A program made the position numbers and the translations under genes. Under the pieces are notes generated by a model. That model saw only the letters and a list, made by a program, of their open reading frames with translations, had not been told where the DNA came from and did no database searches. From Heliocidaris erythrogramma (taxonomy: Eukaryota; Echinodermata; Echinoidea; Camarodonta; Echinometridae), in NCBI GenBank assembly GCA_025617745.1, contig CM046861.1:9964244-10028243 (forward strand): a DNA stretch of 64,000 nt, given 5' to 3'. Shown piece after piece: positions 23,273-38,400 of this stretch (its first letter is position 1; each line of letters opens with the position of its first letter).

Positions 23273-23707
23273 GGGTCCATATTCAATTCAATACTTAAGT
23301 ACAAAATAGGAGTATCTCACTTAATCTTTGGCTTAGATGAAATACTTAAGCAACTTGGTATTCAATTCCATCTTTTGTCTAAGTATTTTACCCAAGTCTA
23401 AGAAAGCTCCATAGCCGACTTAAATAAATTACTTTGGATGCCGGATTGGGAGGCATGTGGATTTTATAAATAAGCTGGTCATAATTCTGTGCACAGCATT
23501 TAAACGCAAAACATTAATTGCGCATTTTGGACTACCGGGTAGCTACACAACGTCACAGTGGCTATCATTAAGTATTTTGCTTCAAAGTTGGCTTGCTATT
23601 TAGTAAACTTAGATGTGATTTGAATACAAGTTAAAACGTTTACTTAGCCAAGCCCATGCTCAGTAAAATACTTACTAAATGTGGGTTTTGAATTTAATAC
23701 TGGCCCA
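23273..23707. mobile_element. Diverged foldback element, about 435 bp
   Basis: GGGTCCATATTCAATTCAAT at the left pairs with GAATTTAATACTGGCCC at the right. Inner words ACTTAAGTAC, CTTAGAT and AAATACTTA recur in both orientations. No ORF. Confidence 0.6.
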
Positions 23708-26456
23708 GTAATAACGTTTTAAAGGTAACATTGCTACGTACTCATTCAACTTTATATTATAATCTTAGACTACAAAAAGAATGTTTCATGGTGCACCTTG
23801 ACTTAATGCTGTGATAAATCAATTCTACCTTTTGCATATGGTCACTCTTTGATATACCCTCTCCAAGAGACACTTTTCGTCATGATCAAATGATCAAACA
23901 TCTACACCGACATTGTATAGAAATAAACTAGGAAACTTTCCTTTCATGCCAGAAAAATAATTTGCTGCAAATAACTGTACATATTTTGCTGCACATAAAA
24001 CTTTTACATGGGGAATAATTAAATCAACAACATGATTCCATTATAAAAGCAAAGTCCTCCACACTGTAATCTGAACCAGTGGCAGTTACAATTACCCAAC
24101 AATGACTGGAAAAATCAAAACTATCAAAGAAAAAGCATAACAGTAGAAATGTTCGCGGACAAATGTATTACCTGTGATAAATGAATATCATGTTAACCCA
24201 TAGAAATACAGTGTCTCCTGTTAGTGTTGTTTTTGCATGATCTTTTGACCCCGGAGAATGATAGGAATTACACAAATACATGAGCAGAAAGAGCAAAAAA
24301 ATCACATAAATTTTCGAGTCTATTTGCAATGCAGCACATTGCACCAATCAAATAAGAGCGATTCGATTGTAACTCATCATTAAAGTCTCTAAATTGGCAA
24401 AGCAGTGTAAAATATATAATCACCATTTTTGTTTACAAATTTTTCTGCTAAATTTTGCAATTTTCCTTCACATCTTTTCATTTAATAAATTATATTTTTT
24501 TCCAACTATGTAGGAGTAGAAAATAAGAATAAGTGTTGTCAATTTTAGGAGGGAACACTGATTAATTTAGACCATGAGAAAACTCTGAACTGCACATGAG
24601 ACACTGGAAAGTGTACACACAAATTAAATATTGATCAGTGGTACACATAGCTTTCAGTGACCTAATCAGTTACAAAAATGCAGTGTTTTTTGAAGCATAA
24701 GCATGCACAAACTTGCAATTTTACTTCACAAATAGTCACAACCAAATTACAAAATGTACTCCTTTATTTCAGTCCTAAAAGAATGAGTTGATATTTCAAA
24801 AAGTGCTATGTGTAATTGGATACCAAATCATAAATGACAAAGTTTGACATGAATGGGAAGAACTGAAGTAGAAAAATGAAATGAAGAATACATTGAAAGA
24901 GAGAAAGGAAGGAACACAAGGAGCTATAACATCAAGGTATATAACTTGACTTTCATTATTATTTGTAACTGACATACTACAACTGCCTTAGTATTCAAAT
25001 TAACAAACGATAAGACAAGTCATGTACATGTATATGGGCTTGCAGTTTTGCCCAATTTTACTTTTTCAGCACTTTTCATGAGTGGTATAAAGCAAATTAC
25101 TTCTCATCTGGACTATACACATCAACCATCTTTATAAAAACTTTGGTAAAGTACATTTCGGATTCTTCATTTTGTATTATTATATAAAAATAAGCATCAA
25201 ATATAGTACACCGTCTTCAATCAAGTACAACAGATTAATGTACGTCACTGACCTCGACAAAGCAGCCTCACATGAATCTCGGCTAGGCAGCAAGTAGATG
25301 AAAAGTTGGAATACACAGATATTTTTTAAAATTTAAATTGGAATACACAAGTATTGCTAATTTATAAGCAAGGTTTCAATCATTCATTTCAATCATTTAC
25401 AGGTATTAAGCAGTACTAGGAACATGATACAAGGCACAATGTTAGATTACATGCCCAAATTATCTTATTACTCACTCTCCTACAATTATGATATAATGCC
25501 AAATATACATGAAAAACTCTTAATATAAGTTGCCAAAGAAATGTTACAGGTTACTGGAATGAATTAACAGAATACAATCAACTCTAGAGTCCTGACAAAT
25601 AGATATGAGAAGTACAAGTTGGAATACACATAATTTAAAGACCTTATAAACGCTTTGGTTAAAATAATCAGGGCAAATGACATTCATCCCAGGACTACAA
25701 GAAGCCATGTTACAAACTTGCTGCATTTCACAATTCCTTATCAGCTTTGCAAAGAAAAATGTCTACACATACTATAAATAAAATAAGCAAGTTCATGTAC
25801 TGTTTCACAGTACTGTCATTATGTTTGAAACTTTGGTCAAAACTGGGTTACTTTCTCTCACAATTATGGAAAACCAAAAACTATCATGATTTCCTTCCAT
25901 CATTATCTCACAACTTTAGCGCTTATATCCATAGATATCATGCATTATTGCCTACTTCTGGATATAAAGTCAAGATTTTATGACAAATCTTACCATAACC
26001 TTAACCATATCTTACCATAACATTTCAAAATTTGATTTCGTTCATATCACACAATGGTGTAAGACTCTATCATCTGTTATGGAAGTCTTCATACAAAGTG
26101 GTTACAAAACATCTCGTGTATAAAGAAATACATTGATATAAAACTGAATTTGTTATCACGAGGAAACGTGAACACGGTCATAAAGGCTCAGTGTCATATA
26201 AAAGAATAGCCCAAATATATCTACCATGATGAGTCCATCTTTCTGAGTTTTTGAGACATGGATCCTTTCCTCGGTACTCCACTGTTGGCATAGATAGATC
26301 TGTATCACCGGACAGTTTGTGGGTACTTTACAGTTCCAGACCACTATTAACACGTCACTTGAAATGTACTCAGAGGGCTCTTAAGAACAGGTGCTCTTTG
26401 TCGCCACGGGTCAAGGGTTAAATCCAGTCAACTGAGCACCAACATGTACACAGAGA

Positions 26457-29400
26457 TCACAGCCACATCCCCAGTGGATACTGCTGTGGAAAGAAAGAAA
26501 GAAAATATGTTAAAAACAAATGGAAAAACGTATATATTCACCACGAGCATACAATGCAAACTTGAACTGTGAATTTACTCAGGTATAAAGTTTTTGCATG
26601 CATTAATGCATTAGTGCAGTGTCTCCTCAAAAATGTATTGTAAATGTAAATGATGAGGGAGGGTGGCTACAACTAAACTTCATTTATAAATGAAAGAACA
26701 AAAACTGAGAACTAAATGTTACATGCTCTACTTTGTGATACAAAAAATTGTAAAACCCCAAACAACATTTAATCTAGGAACCTATATAAGGGATCATGTA
26801 ATGCAATTTCATCTTGTTAAAGCCAAGTAAACACATTAATAAAAGTATAAAACTTTGTTTTCCAATGTACTAACATGTAAGATCTCCCTGATGAAAGTGT
26901 TTACAGGTCATACAAACAGTTTAAGCAAAAAATTAAATTCTATATTGATAGTCTTCTAAAAGAGAAAAATCTAGTCTGGAGACAATTATGCGACTGGCCT
27001 GATGTCACTACAAATTACAGGTAAATCATGCTTTTCTTCTCCCACTTGAAGGCCAAAACAGTAATTGCAATTTTGCTATTCCTATAACTACTATGAACCC
27101 AAAACAGGAAGCTTTTAAGGTACATGTTAACACTTTAATATTATTTCAGTTCCTTCCAAAGTCGGATCACAGCTGAATCGATAATACATGGAGGGTTTCA
27201 CACAATTGTGGACCACAAGCAACCGTTCCTTGCACACAAAGGGATCGTTTTTTTATACAGTGAAGGGTCTATTGCAACATTGCATTGTATAATAAACATT
27301 GAAAATACAAAATGTGTGACCATTGACCAGAGTATGAAAAGCCAGTTGGGGTGAATATTGAGGAAAAGCCAAAGGAGAACTGAAGCATGGTGCATTTGAA
27401 AAATGTCATGGTGGAACATCAAATGAATGAATGACAGTCAACTGATTAACCAATCAACCCACACACATAGAGTAAAGAATGAACACAGGTGTATTTTTCA
27501 TGAGTACCGTGTGGTAAATATGAATATATTTACAGTGAATAATGATTATTTTGCAACAATGATTTTTAATTACTAGTGAAAAAGAGGATATTTGCTTACA
27601 GCTCTTTTTTACATAAAGTACAGTGATTCCCTAGTTTTAAAACCTGAACACAAAAAGCAACACAAAAAGCAACACAGAATGAAAGGCAATTAGGATATTG
27701 TATGGACATGTTCTTCATGATACATTCCCTGATTTTAATACACAGAATAAGAAATCTACACTGATGTAATGTTATGAGGAGTGAATGAACAACAGTTCTA
27801 TGCCACTGAAATACAATATTGTGATTAGTATTATCTGGAGAATGGGATTCTTTATAATAGCTGACTATGAGAGTAATACAAGATTGTATGAAAGAATGTG
27901 CTGCTATATTCGTGCAATTAAAGCATTAAACAGAAAACAAATGCAACAAACAATCACTCTAACAAAGGGGTCTTTGATACATGTACATGTTGTCAAAAGC
28001 TCACAGCTGTGGAATTCTTGAATGACAATTCCGTTTTGTGACTTTTTGCTCCCTTTCGTATTGTTTGAAAGCGGGGTTAAAAGAATTTAAAACATAATCA
28101 GTTTTCAGTGTGAGGGATTACATATATGTACATATATTAAGGTGCAGTTCCATTTGACCAATAATGATAACAATAACAGCAACTACATGCATAGATCGTT
28201 CCTATATCTGTCTCATGAAGTTTATGTGGAAAAGGTACATAGTGGATATTTACCACCGATCCAAGAAAATCAGGGCTGCAGGCTCCTTAGCATAATTTGG
28301 TTGGATGGGACCTTTTGCGCTAGTTTTCTTGGATCAGTGGCACATCACATACCTTTCCACATAAACTCCAGAAGACTGATTATGGAACGATTTGCAGTAA
28401 TAGTTATTGTTATCGTTATCAGTGTAAACGGGACTGGCCCTCAACACAAGTATTTTGAGTGGACATGACAACACAGCCAAGCTGGACAATGTGTTTTACC
28501 CATTCATCTGGAGAAGAAGTTGGGATCACAATCTTCATAGCATAACAAGGAATGCTGTCGCCCAAAGAACTGTCTTTTCTTAGACGATTTCCGAACCTTC
28601 ATGGGATACATAGATGTACATGATGAGAGCATGATTCATAGCATGTGATTCAAAGCATGAAAGATGACAGCGGTGAACAAAAACCAAATCTACACAGTAC
28701 CAACCGACTATGACAATTGTTTTAGGAAATTGCAACTGGTTTCGCTAGGATATATGTCAAGGAGTCCCGACAGATATTCTAACTAGGCATTAAGGTAGCA
28801 GGGCTCGACACCAAGTTTATGCACAAGGGGTCCAGATAGCAATTTTTACGATCTGTATACAACGGCCTCCTGTTTAAATCTAAAAATTTTAGGGGTCCAG
28901 ATGTAAAATTTTTGGGTCCATGTGCACAGTAACCCTGTTAGTGCGCTGCTGGGCCCTGAAAATTGTAATGCAGACTTGCAAAACCTTTCGACTGGAGTTG
29001 AAGAGAGTTGAGCAATTGCTAATAAAACCATGCTGAAAGGGTTCTCTCAATATTATCTCATATTTTAAAATCTTTCATAGATTACACCAGTTGCTACATC
29101 TCCCCAAACATGGTCATAGCCGGGTCTTACACGTACAATGAGGTTGGCTTAGAAGGGAAGCAACCAATGCATCGGTATATGTAGTGCAAGCACCAAGAAA
29201 AAAGAAGGGATGAATAGCCGACAGGAAAGTTTGCAGATGGAATAGCTCTACATGACGTATTTGTACATACATGTACATGTATGTAATGGAAAATAGTAAA
29301 AGCATAAAGATACACATAGCTACACTAGGAGATATCTGAAATGAATGAAAGCCATAAGCCAGCATACATTATATGTCCATTCTCACTTAAATGTGCAGTA

Positions 29401-32400
29401 CTGTAAGCATCAAACTTATCTCAGCATACATATTCCTAAACACCTGAACACCAAACCTGAGATAATTTAGGAGGAATCCCATTGGATCTACATCTCATGA
29501 TCATCCCTTCCAATCTTTCTGTTTCATTTAATTTTCTTTATTTTTACTTTTTTTTTTAAAAACGGTATACAAATTTCACCACACTATTTTGGGAAGAAGA
29601 AGAAAACACATTTCTTTCGTCAAAGTCAAAACCGGGTCACGAATTGTGAGGATAGATAACGGAGAATAATGTTGGTAACATGAAAAACAATGCAAAAGGC
29701 ACTCCATATCAGATGGAAAACTTGTTTCACAAAATTGTATTTGTGATGTGTGTGGTAATAAACTAGTTGGGCCCATACAGGTTAAATGAATATTGAATGT
29801 TTATTGTCCAACATGTCAGGTAAAGGATGTTACTGCCTAAAAGTTCTGGTATTCATGGATATACAGCCCGGGAAAAAATATTAGACCAGCTCCTTATAAA
29901 GGCCAAAGTGGCAAGTGTTGTCTATCTCAGTAATTGCATATTCAGTGAGAGTGATTTCTACTAGCTAACTCATAATGAGTGGATGAATACTCCCCAAAAC
30001 AATTAGCTTGTTTAATAAATAATCCCTCGGACAATTACCGCCAGGGTAGTTGCCCTAGGACAATTAACACCGGACAAGTTTCGCTGAAGGACAATTACTT
30101 CTAAGGGCACCCCAACGGATAGATCTTTCAAAACAACTAAGAGAATGTAAATATCCTAGATGAAAACTGCCTCAGGGATATTCTCCAGGGGTAGGGTTTT
30201 TTTCAAAAAAATGTCCTGACAGAAGTGGTCTGAGGATAATTGGCCAGGGGCTTTGCCTCATTTTCTCGTAAGCCCATGTCCACCGCTCTGGGGGAAGTTT
30301 GTTCAGTTCTTGGTGGAAAATTGCTACATTTGATGATAGCAGCCATGCCTTGTGGCATTCTGTCAACAAGGTGTTGCCTTTTTTTTTTCTTAACACTACA
30401 CATATATAAATTTTTCCAGGGCTGTATATCTACATGTACGTTGCACACATAATGACATATATGTACGTTGTAGACATTTAAAATAGGTATGCCTCCATAA
30501 GTCTGATGAACACAGTAGTACACATTGAAAACATTCACTTGAAAATAACAGGCAAGAGAAATCACCCAACACATATGCAGAAATGATTCATTTTTACCAT
30601 TCTGTTTTTCTTGATGCTGTCAATCATGTTAAACGTGTGGCTTCCATTCTTGTCATGTACTGGAAAATGTGATGGAGTATGTTCTACATTAGTCCTTTCA
30701 ATTATTAATTTTTGAAGGGCAATATTACTGTTGCTGATTTGAAAATTGCATGTACTATATTTCATTCTTCTGGGATGAATGCATATAGAAAAACAATTTG
30801 AAAATATCTGAAGCTATAATTAAATTGATCAAAAATCCAATCAAACATCAGTAAAACTAATATACATGCACTTGTGCGTTCAAATATATCATAGAAATAA
30901 AATTAAAGACAAAAATTAAAAGATGATTTTGATTTTAGAATTTACACAGAAAGGATGGCTTTCAATCATATAAATTTGTACTGAGAAATGACCAACACAC
31001 ACAAAAAATACAAAAATAAAAAGAATCTCTGTACACTTTCTGATGCCAATTCTAATGATGTATAATCTTTAAAATGAAGCAAAGAACGTCAAAATAAATC
31101 TTAACTGATTCAGTGGTAGGTTGAAAAATATCATTTGAATGTAGATTGTTTGCAATAGCAACTACTGAATCAGTATTTCTGCATGATTAGTTTTTAAGTA
31201 CAGATAGAAATAGGCAAATCTTTTTTTTAGTCACACAAGATGGGAGTGCTTGCTCATATGTGCTTCATACACTGAACTTTAAAAAAAAATTTTTTACTGA
31301 AATATAAGGCTATATTTTCACATATTTTCAATTCTCTGTATTCGCAATACGGTGCGCCATTTATCGGATGCCACAGATGGGCCAATTTCCAACCTCCAGG
31401 GATGACATCAAATCCGCGCTATTATACTGCAGCAGGTTTGTTGCGTGGCCATTTCGTCCACTGTATGTCTTGCATCCAGGAGTATTTCTCCAAAGTTTTA
31501 ACTTTGAAAGTGTGAGATGCTTCAGATAAAAACCGTGGCAAAAGTAGAGGCAGCATTCAACGAAAGTTGTCCAAATATCGCAGGATAATATGCAGCATGT
31601 ATTGTTTACATTAAATGTATAGCAGCTAGGCAAGTGAAGCCTGGGATATCCCGTGAGGCATAAACTGCACCCAACAGGTGGAGCACCGTATTGCAAATAC
31701 CGAGAATTCAGGGGAGCGTTTCATCAAGCATTTTGTCAGTGATTTTTACTGACAAATTTGCTCTCAGCCAATCAGATGCAAGGATTTCAGTAGCTTATAA
31801 CATTTGTCAGTGAAAATCATTGACAAAAAGCTTGATGAAACGCTCCCCTGGTTCCCTGTATATTGTTCGAAATTTCCCGAACAAATACATCGCAAAACTT
31901 GACAACATTTAATTGGGAGGAGGAAATTATCCTTGATCATACACTCACTTCATGCGAGAGGTCGTTGTCATTCAAATCTGCAAGTTCTTCATAGACGCTC
32001 TCTCCGCCCAGTAGAGCATCGGTAGCACCACCTTCTTCTGCTTCATATCTTTTAGCACACGACTGGTCAAGGATGAAACTCTACATGTACATACTTTGCT
32101 ATTTATGTTGAATTAAAATGGTATTCCTTGCACTAAAAACTCACATTTGCAGCCTGAGAGCTGAATAGTGAGGTCCTAAGAATGGAAAGAAAAAAGAAGT
32201 GATGAGAGAGTCTAAAGATACAAGAGATAGAGCGAAGGGATAGAATAGGCAAGCAAAATACAATGGTAACAGAGAAGAATCGGTTATAATAGTGATACTA
32301 ATACTTGTGAATCTTGAATAGTTTTTTTTTTAAACCCTTAATCTGCCCCAATGTTCCAACCACAGTGACACAGTGCTAATCCCTCCTGTGCCGGGTTTAG

Positions 32401-35400
32401 TTTTGGGGTGCCTAACAATTGGAATAGACGTGTATGTTGCACCGTTACGGAGGCTACTATACAAGGTTGTAGCACACGAGCGCGGGCTAGTGCAGCTATA
32501 CGCGGCACTGCTACGCAGATCAGTACACAAGGTTGTGGCATCGTATGGGAAATCACAATACACACACTTGTTTCAACATCTAATTTTGGTCGAATGGGTG
32601 TGCCTAGCTTTTGCTCTATGTGGGCTCCATCTACAGAATGTAAACTCAATAATAAAGCAATAATTCAATTTAACTTTGAACAGCTTGGTTACAAACAAAT
32701 ATATAATTACAAATTCAAAGGTTTAATTTAATGGGAACCCCTAACTTACGCTAGGGGTCATTCTGTACAAGTTTCATTCAATATAGATAGATTTCAATAA
32801 AAACGTTAATCAAGGTAAACAACAAAATTGGTCTTTAGAGATAGGCAATCTTTACAGAACATGTATATACTTGTCTTTTAAAATATAAAAATATGCTTGA
32901 TATCACTGAAGCAGCAGGGAACCTTTTGATTGGCCTATTTGGTACTCTCCTTACAGGTGCCGTGACTAGCTGGAAACAAAGTTCTCATGATACCTGAAGT
33001 GGCTAATACTGTTTGTAATTTTGTAATACATAAATATATGTACCCAAACAAAACATGCAGGTAGTCAATGTAGCACATTTGATAGATGTTATGTTAGATA
33101 ACTGCATAAAATTTGTAAATTGACAAGAAAGACCTACAGATGTAAAGGATACTTCCTAGAGGCTTTCTTCTTCTTCTGAAATCTTCCGGCCACCAGAGAT
33201 AATTTTGTCTTGGAAGCTGCAAAAACAAAACAGACAAAGAGGATGAAGCACTCCGATGACTGACCTTCTAAAAGAAAACAGTGAGGTGGTTTAGCAAAAT
33301 ATAATGGAAAGAAAACTGCTGTTTTTTCAACAAAAGATCACATATGGTCAATAAGAAATCATTTTTACCCATTTGAGATCTACAGTGAAGACTAGCTAAT
33401 CCGGGTATGCACTGGGTATTGTAATTTAGGTAGCTTACCTAAACGTTGTGGCACGTAAACACACGGGAAGGATGCATATGACAAAATTATCTAAAATCAA
33501 AATTTTATTTTATAGAGGCAGAACCAAAATATTAGGATGTAGAAATTGTATTTACCTCTTTGAACACTTTTAAACAAAATAATCTGAAAAATTTTATTCA
33601 GTTATGTCTAATTCTAATTTTAGAAGCACAGAAAAGTCTCGCAATTTTCCTCTTTGCGCCTTTCCCGTGTCTTTAAGCACCATTGCATTTTGCTAAGCTA
33701 TTTTAGATTACTACGCATGCTACTCCACTTAGTAATATCCTACCATTAGGTACAGTGGGGAGGGAAGATCTCCACAAAAGAGTGACTTACATTTGCCCAT
33801 ATGATTGAGTTTATTCCGGAACTCGATGTCTTCCACAGTGAGTCCTCCAGAGGCACTTGGTGTTCCATTGGTCATTCCTGCTCTGCTACCCCCTGCACTG
33901 GAGGAAGGCAAGGTGGAACCACTGCCTTCTCTTCTCATGCCAGGAGGCCTTGCAGGGAGCTCTGGACCCGGGGTCGCAGGGAGGGGGCGAGTGGCCATGT
34001 TTGGAGGGGGCTGCCGGTGAAGAGGGGTTTGCGATGGGCGGGGAGGAGGAGAGATGGGAGACGGCGGAGGGCTGGCTGTTGTTGTGGCTGTTGTTGTGGC
34101 AGATGTTGAATTGCTCGTTCTTGTGGCAGATGTTGAATTGCTTGTGGTTCTTCCCTCACGTAATGCATCATGGTAGTCTGTTGCAAGCATATATGTAATT
34201 GTACAGTCAATCCTGTTATAGTGGCCAATGCACTCATCGTTTCCAATTAAAGTTAGCAGCTTTTGTATAAAATATGTACACGCACTTTGTGAAAAGTGTA
34301 GAGACTTTATTACACTTATTATCATTATTATTATTATTATTATCATTATGATTTTCATTATACCGGTAAACTCTCTCTTTGCTATGGATCAAAATCCAAA
34401 ACTGCCATATATTAATATGGTACATGTAAACTGCACGTGTGACAAAAGTCCAGTACAGTGTTTTTTCTATTAGTCGACCAAAGCAAGGAAAGAAGTATTT
34501 GGCATCAACTGTGCCTTGAAGGGGAAAAAACAAAGTGAATCACGGTAGTTCTCATGTCTCTCCTCCCAGTATGACGGGAGGACTGACTGGGCAAATGGAC
34601 CACTACATCTCTACTCTTTTACAAAGAGTGCAGGTAGTTCCTAACATGTATAGGTGGTGACTCTCCTACACACAGGGGCTCCATTTTAATTTTCTAAAAT
34701 ATTTCAACTGTTTACCTCTCTCAAGCGCCGACAAGAACTCTGGATCTCGCTGGAGCTGACGAAGGAACTCTTCGTTCTGCAGCATAAGAGCTAACTTCTC
34801 ATCTTCTAGCATTTGGTTAGACTCTGGGTCATGGTGACCTACCGATCTCCGTCTGTTCGCATCCAATCGCTGTTGGATCCCTGGGGCAACCCTGGGCTGT
34901 GACTGTTTGATAAACAGAATAAGGATAATAACCTGCATACATGCCTGTTTATTGAAGGATGTCATTATTACAAAAAGTATTATTCATTTGAAAATACAGT
35001 GGAAACTTATTATAAAGAGCTCTGATCTCGTGAGATTTTTATATAACAAGGTAATTTTGCTGGTCCCCGGTCTTTACGTTTATGTTCTTTATACTGATAT
35101 AAGCACATCCTTATATAACAAGGTAATTTTCACAGTCTCAAGGTCCTCATTATAGTCAGTTTCCACTATACATAATATCAAGAGGGAAAATATAAAAATG
35201 ATGAAAACAGAGAATCATGTGCAATGGATTTTTTAAAAATAAGACTCAAGTCTACGGAAAATCACACCTCCTGACGACAGACAAGTATCCCTCTATATAC
35301 CCCCATAGCAGTAAAATCTCCCTCCCCCCCCCCAAAAAAAAACACAAAAAAACAAACAAAACAAAACAAAACAAAACAAAACAAAAAAGCAAAAACAAAA

Positions 35401-38400
35401 ACCTCAAAACCCCAAAATTAAAAAAAAAAAAAAATTAAAAAAAACATCAACAAATATATATATATACTTATATAATAAAATTTTTAAAAAACTATGAAGA
35501 AATAAATAACTGAATTAATAAACTAAACTAAAATGAATAACTGCATTAAAAAAAAAAATAACCAGGAATGACTCTTTTAGGATCTTTATGACCATTTCTT
35601 CTTCTAGGACATGATTTAAACACACAGGAAAGAGACCGTACCGTTTGAGTGGATGGTGAGGGTGTGCTCGAGGGCGAGTCTTCCGACACAGACAACCGCA
35701 AGAAATCTGATGGCAGGTTTCCGATCATGGGAGGATTCCATTCTCTGGAAGTCTGTAACTCCCCCATTCTTTGTATGACGTTCCTATAATTCTCCCTTGT
35801 GGCACCGCTAATACTCTCTGCTCCCCCAACGCTCCGTGGCCGCCGAGGCGGAGGGGGCTGGGGAGGGGTCCGTGGAAGGGGGGTGGAATCGCGACTGCGG
35901 GGTGCGGGTGTGGGTGGTGTAGCAGTACTGGACTGAGCATTGGAGTTGCTGTTGAACTGTCATGAAGAAAAGAGAGGGTGGATACCTCTTGATAAACATT
36001 ATACTAAAGAGGCTTTGCATAAACATGTTTGTCTCAATGATAAGTGTTTTTTAAAGGGAAGGTTGAGTTCTGGGAAAGGTAAAAAAATAATTTGTGATGT
36101 TTCTCATTCTTTTCATGTTAGAAGATTATCATAGTCACATTTAGAATATGACAAGAAATAGCTGAAATGTTCAGGCCGAACATTTGTGTGTTGTCCCATA
36201 TAGACATTTCTGTGTGCAGTGCATGTGACTCTCTGCAGGATTGAGTCAATTTCTTATCATTTTGGTGATTCCAAGACCTTACAGCATGCACCAATTCTTG
36301 TGTGCTATATCATCAACCTTTCCCAACTGCTTTGAAACAGCTTCTGTCACAATTCAATCTCATGACCAGAACTCAACTTTATCTTTAAAGAGAGCATTAC
36401 CAGATACAAGATCAAAGCCCTATACAGTGTCTTACCAACTCGGTTATATTTCAGCACTGAAACTGCAGAACTAAACATGCTTTATTCATGTACTTTATCC
36501 ATTGGATCTTCTAGCATTCGTGTAAGACTTCACTTTCCATGATCAAAAGCCCTGACAACTGATGATAGCAAATACACTGTATATTGTAAGCTACATGTAC
36601 CATATTTGATATCACAAGTCCAATAAACCGATTTCTTGGCACACAACGAGGTTATTTCAGGGGCTAGAATTCTCCTTTAAATTTGTTATTCGTGAGAACA
36701 TACTACAAGGCTAAGGTTCTTTGTGGTTGTTTTTACTTACCCTTGAGAAAGGACTATCTGGTTCTGGAGGAGAGTAAGGAGGAGGCTCATCTGGGAAACT
36801 ACCTGGTGAAAACATCTGTAAAGAGAAGCAGCAGCATGATTTTATTTTATCCTTTCAGGACAGGATATAAAAGCTAAATTTAGCACATTTTGTTCTTCAA
36901 ATTGGCAACAATAATATTTTTCTTTTAGTGTGGCATGTTTCTAGTAAGGTGTAATGTCTTTGAAAACAATATACATGGTTAGGGATTTTGTCGCAAAGTT
37001 GAAAAAATTGCAAATTTTGTTGAAAACCAATGATTTGGTACCTCTCAATGTGTTGCTAATTTGAGGATTTTAAAGCTGTTACTCCTTTTTAAAATTCCTG
37101 GTATAAAACGCAATATGGTCATGCAACAAAAATGGATATAGTGGGTGCAGAAATTTGTGCTCTTTCTACTCATGTATCTGGTATATGTTTTAGAGAGCTC
37201 TCTGAATCACAAGTAATGAAAAGTTATTGAGCCAAACCACAAAATGTGGTCGATTGTTTCGAAAAATAATTATGGTGACTTTTAGTGCAGCACTCCTGTC
37301 TGTCACACCATTATGATCCTGGTGCTCTAACAATACTACTCCAATCACAGCAGAGTGGCCAAAGACATGTATCTGGTGCTCTAGCATATCAAGGACCCAT
37401 CTACACCTGGGGAGAGTGGTAAACGTGGATTAATATCTTGCCAGAGGATGTTAGTGCCAGACGGAGATTTGAACCCCCAACCTTTTGACTGCAAATCAAG
37501 TGAATGCATCACTATACCAGGGCCCTGTTTCATAAAACTTGTTTTCAATGACAGTTGCAATAACTGTTAATAAGCTACTGAAATCCTTGCATCTGATTGG
37601 CTCAGAACAAATTTATCATAGAAAAGTGGCAGTTGTTACTGATTATACATGTAACAAGTTTTATGAAACGGGGGCCAGGACACCTCTAATGACACATAAC
37701 GTAGCACATAAATGCCCATTATGTGCATACACAAAAACAGTTTTCAAAAAATATGGGGGAAAAAATTCATTTTGTATCATTAGCATTATCCCCCCCCCCC
37801 CTCAAACAAAAAAACAACAAAAACTAACTGCAATTTAGAAGCAATAACACAGGAACATGCATAAGACCCTGTACAGAAATATTTTTTCCCAGTGTGTCTA
37901 TATTAGACCAGGAGCCTGTCCCGATATAGTCACCCCATATGAAATTTGACCCCTTTAAGTTACTTCGACCATCCATGTCATTCACAAAAAAAGTTTGTCA
38001 GCTCAAATGAAGCTACCGGGTTAGGCCCCCAGAGCCCCAAAAAGGGCCCCAAAGTCGGGTCAATTTCAACCCATCTAACCAGTGGGGTATCTAGGCACTT
38101 GGAGAGGGCGCAAAAAACGCAAAAGAGAGAAAGAAAAAAAAAGAGGGAAAATGAAGAAAATCACAATCGTTAAGGATTTGACAAAAGTTGACAAGATGAA
38201 TGTATCTCCTATATGCCTCTGCCTAAATTCAGTTGATGGCTCAAACTGTTCTTGAAATATTGTGATAACCAGAATAAAAAGCCTCTAATTACATGTTAAT
38301 TGACCTCTTTGACATTTGACCTTATACTTTATAACCCAAAAGTCTGATAACTTTATCTCTAGTCATGAATACCAAATAGTTGAGATGTGGTGATAACAAA

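Larger units (their letters stand above)
22732..26456 (-). other. CUEDC1: Probable 3' UTR and downstream region of the CUEDC1-like gene
   Basis: AT-rich sequence downstream of the minus-strand stop at 26459-26457, without coding frames. AATAAA on the minus strand occurs for example near 24765 and 22825, so a UTR of up to 3.6 kb is possible, but its end cannot be fixed. It contains the foldback relics at 23010-23199 and 23273-23707. Confidence 0.35.
26484..31948. other. CUEDC1: CUEDC1 intron 8 (5.5 kb)
   Basis: Apart from the listed mobile elements I see no coding sequence on either strand. Open frames here lack domains and are AT-rich. Confidence 0.5.

Noticed and set aside
33801-34198. Plus-strand Arg/Gly-rich frames
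   Set aside because: Antisense shadows of CUEDC1 exon 6.
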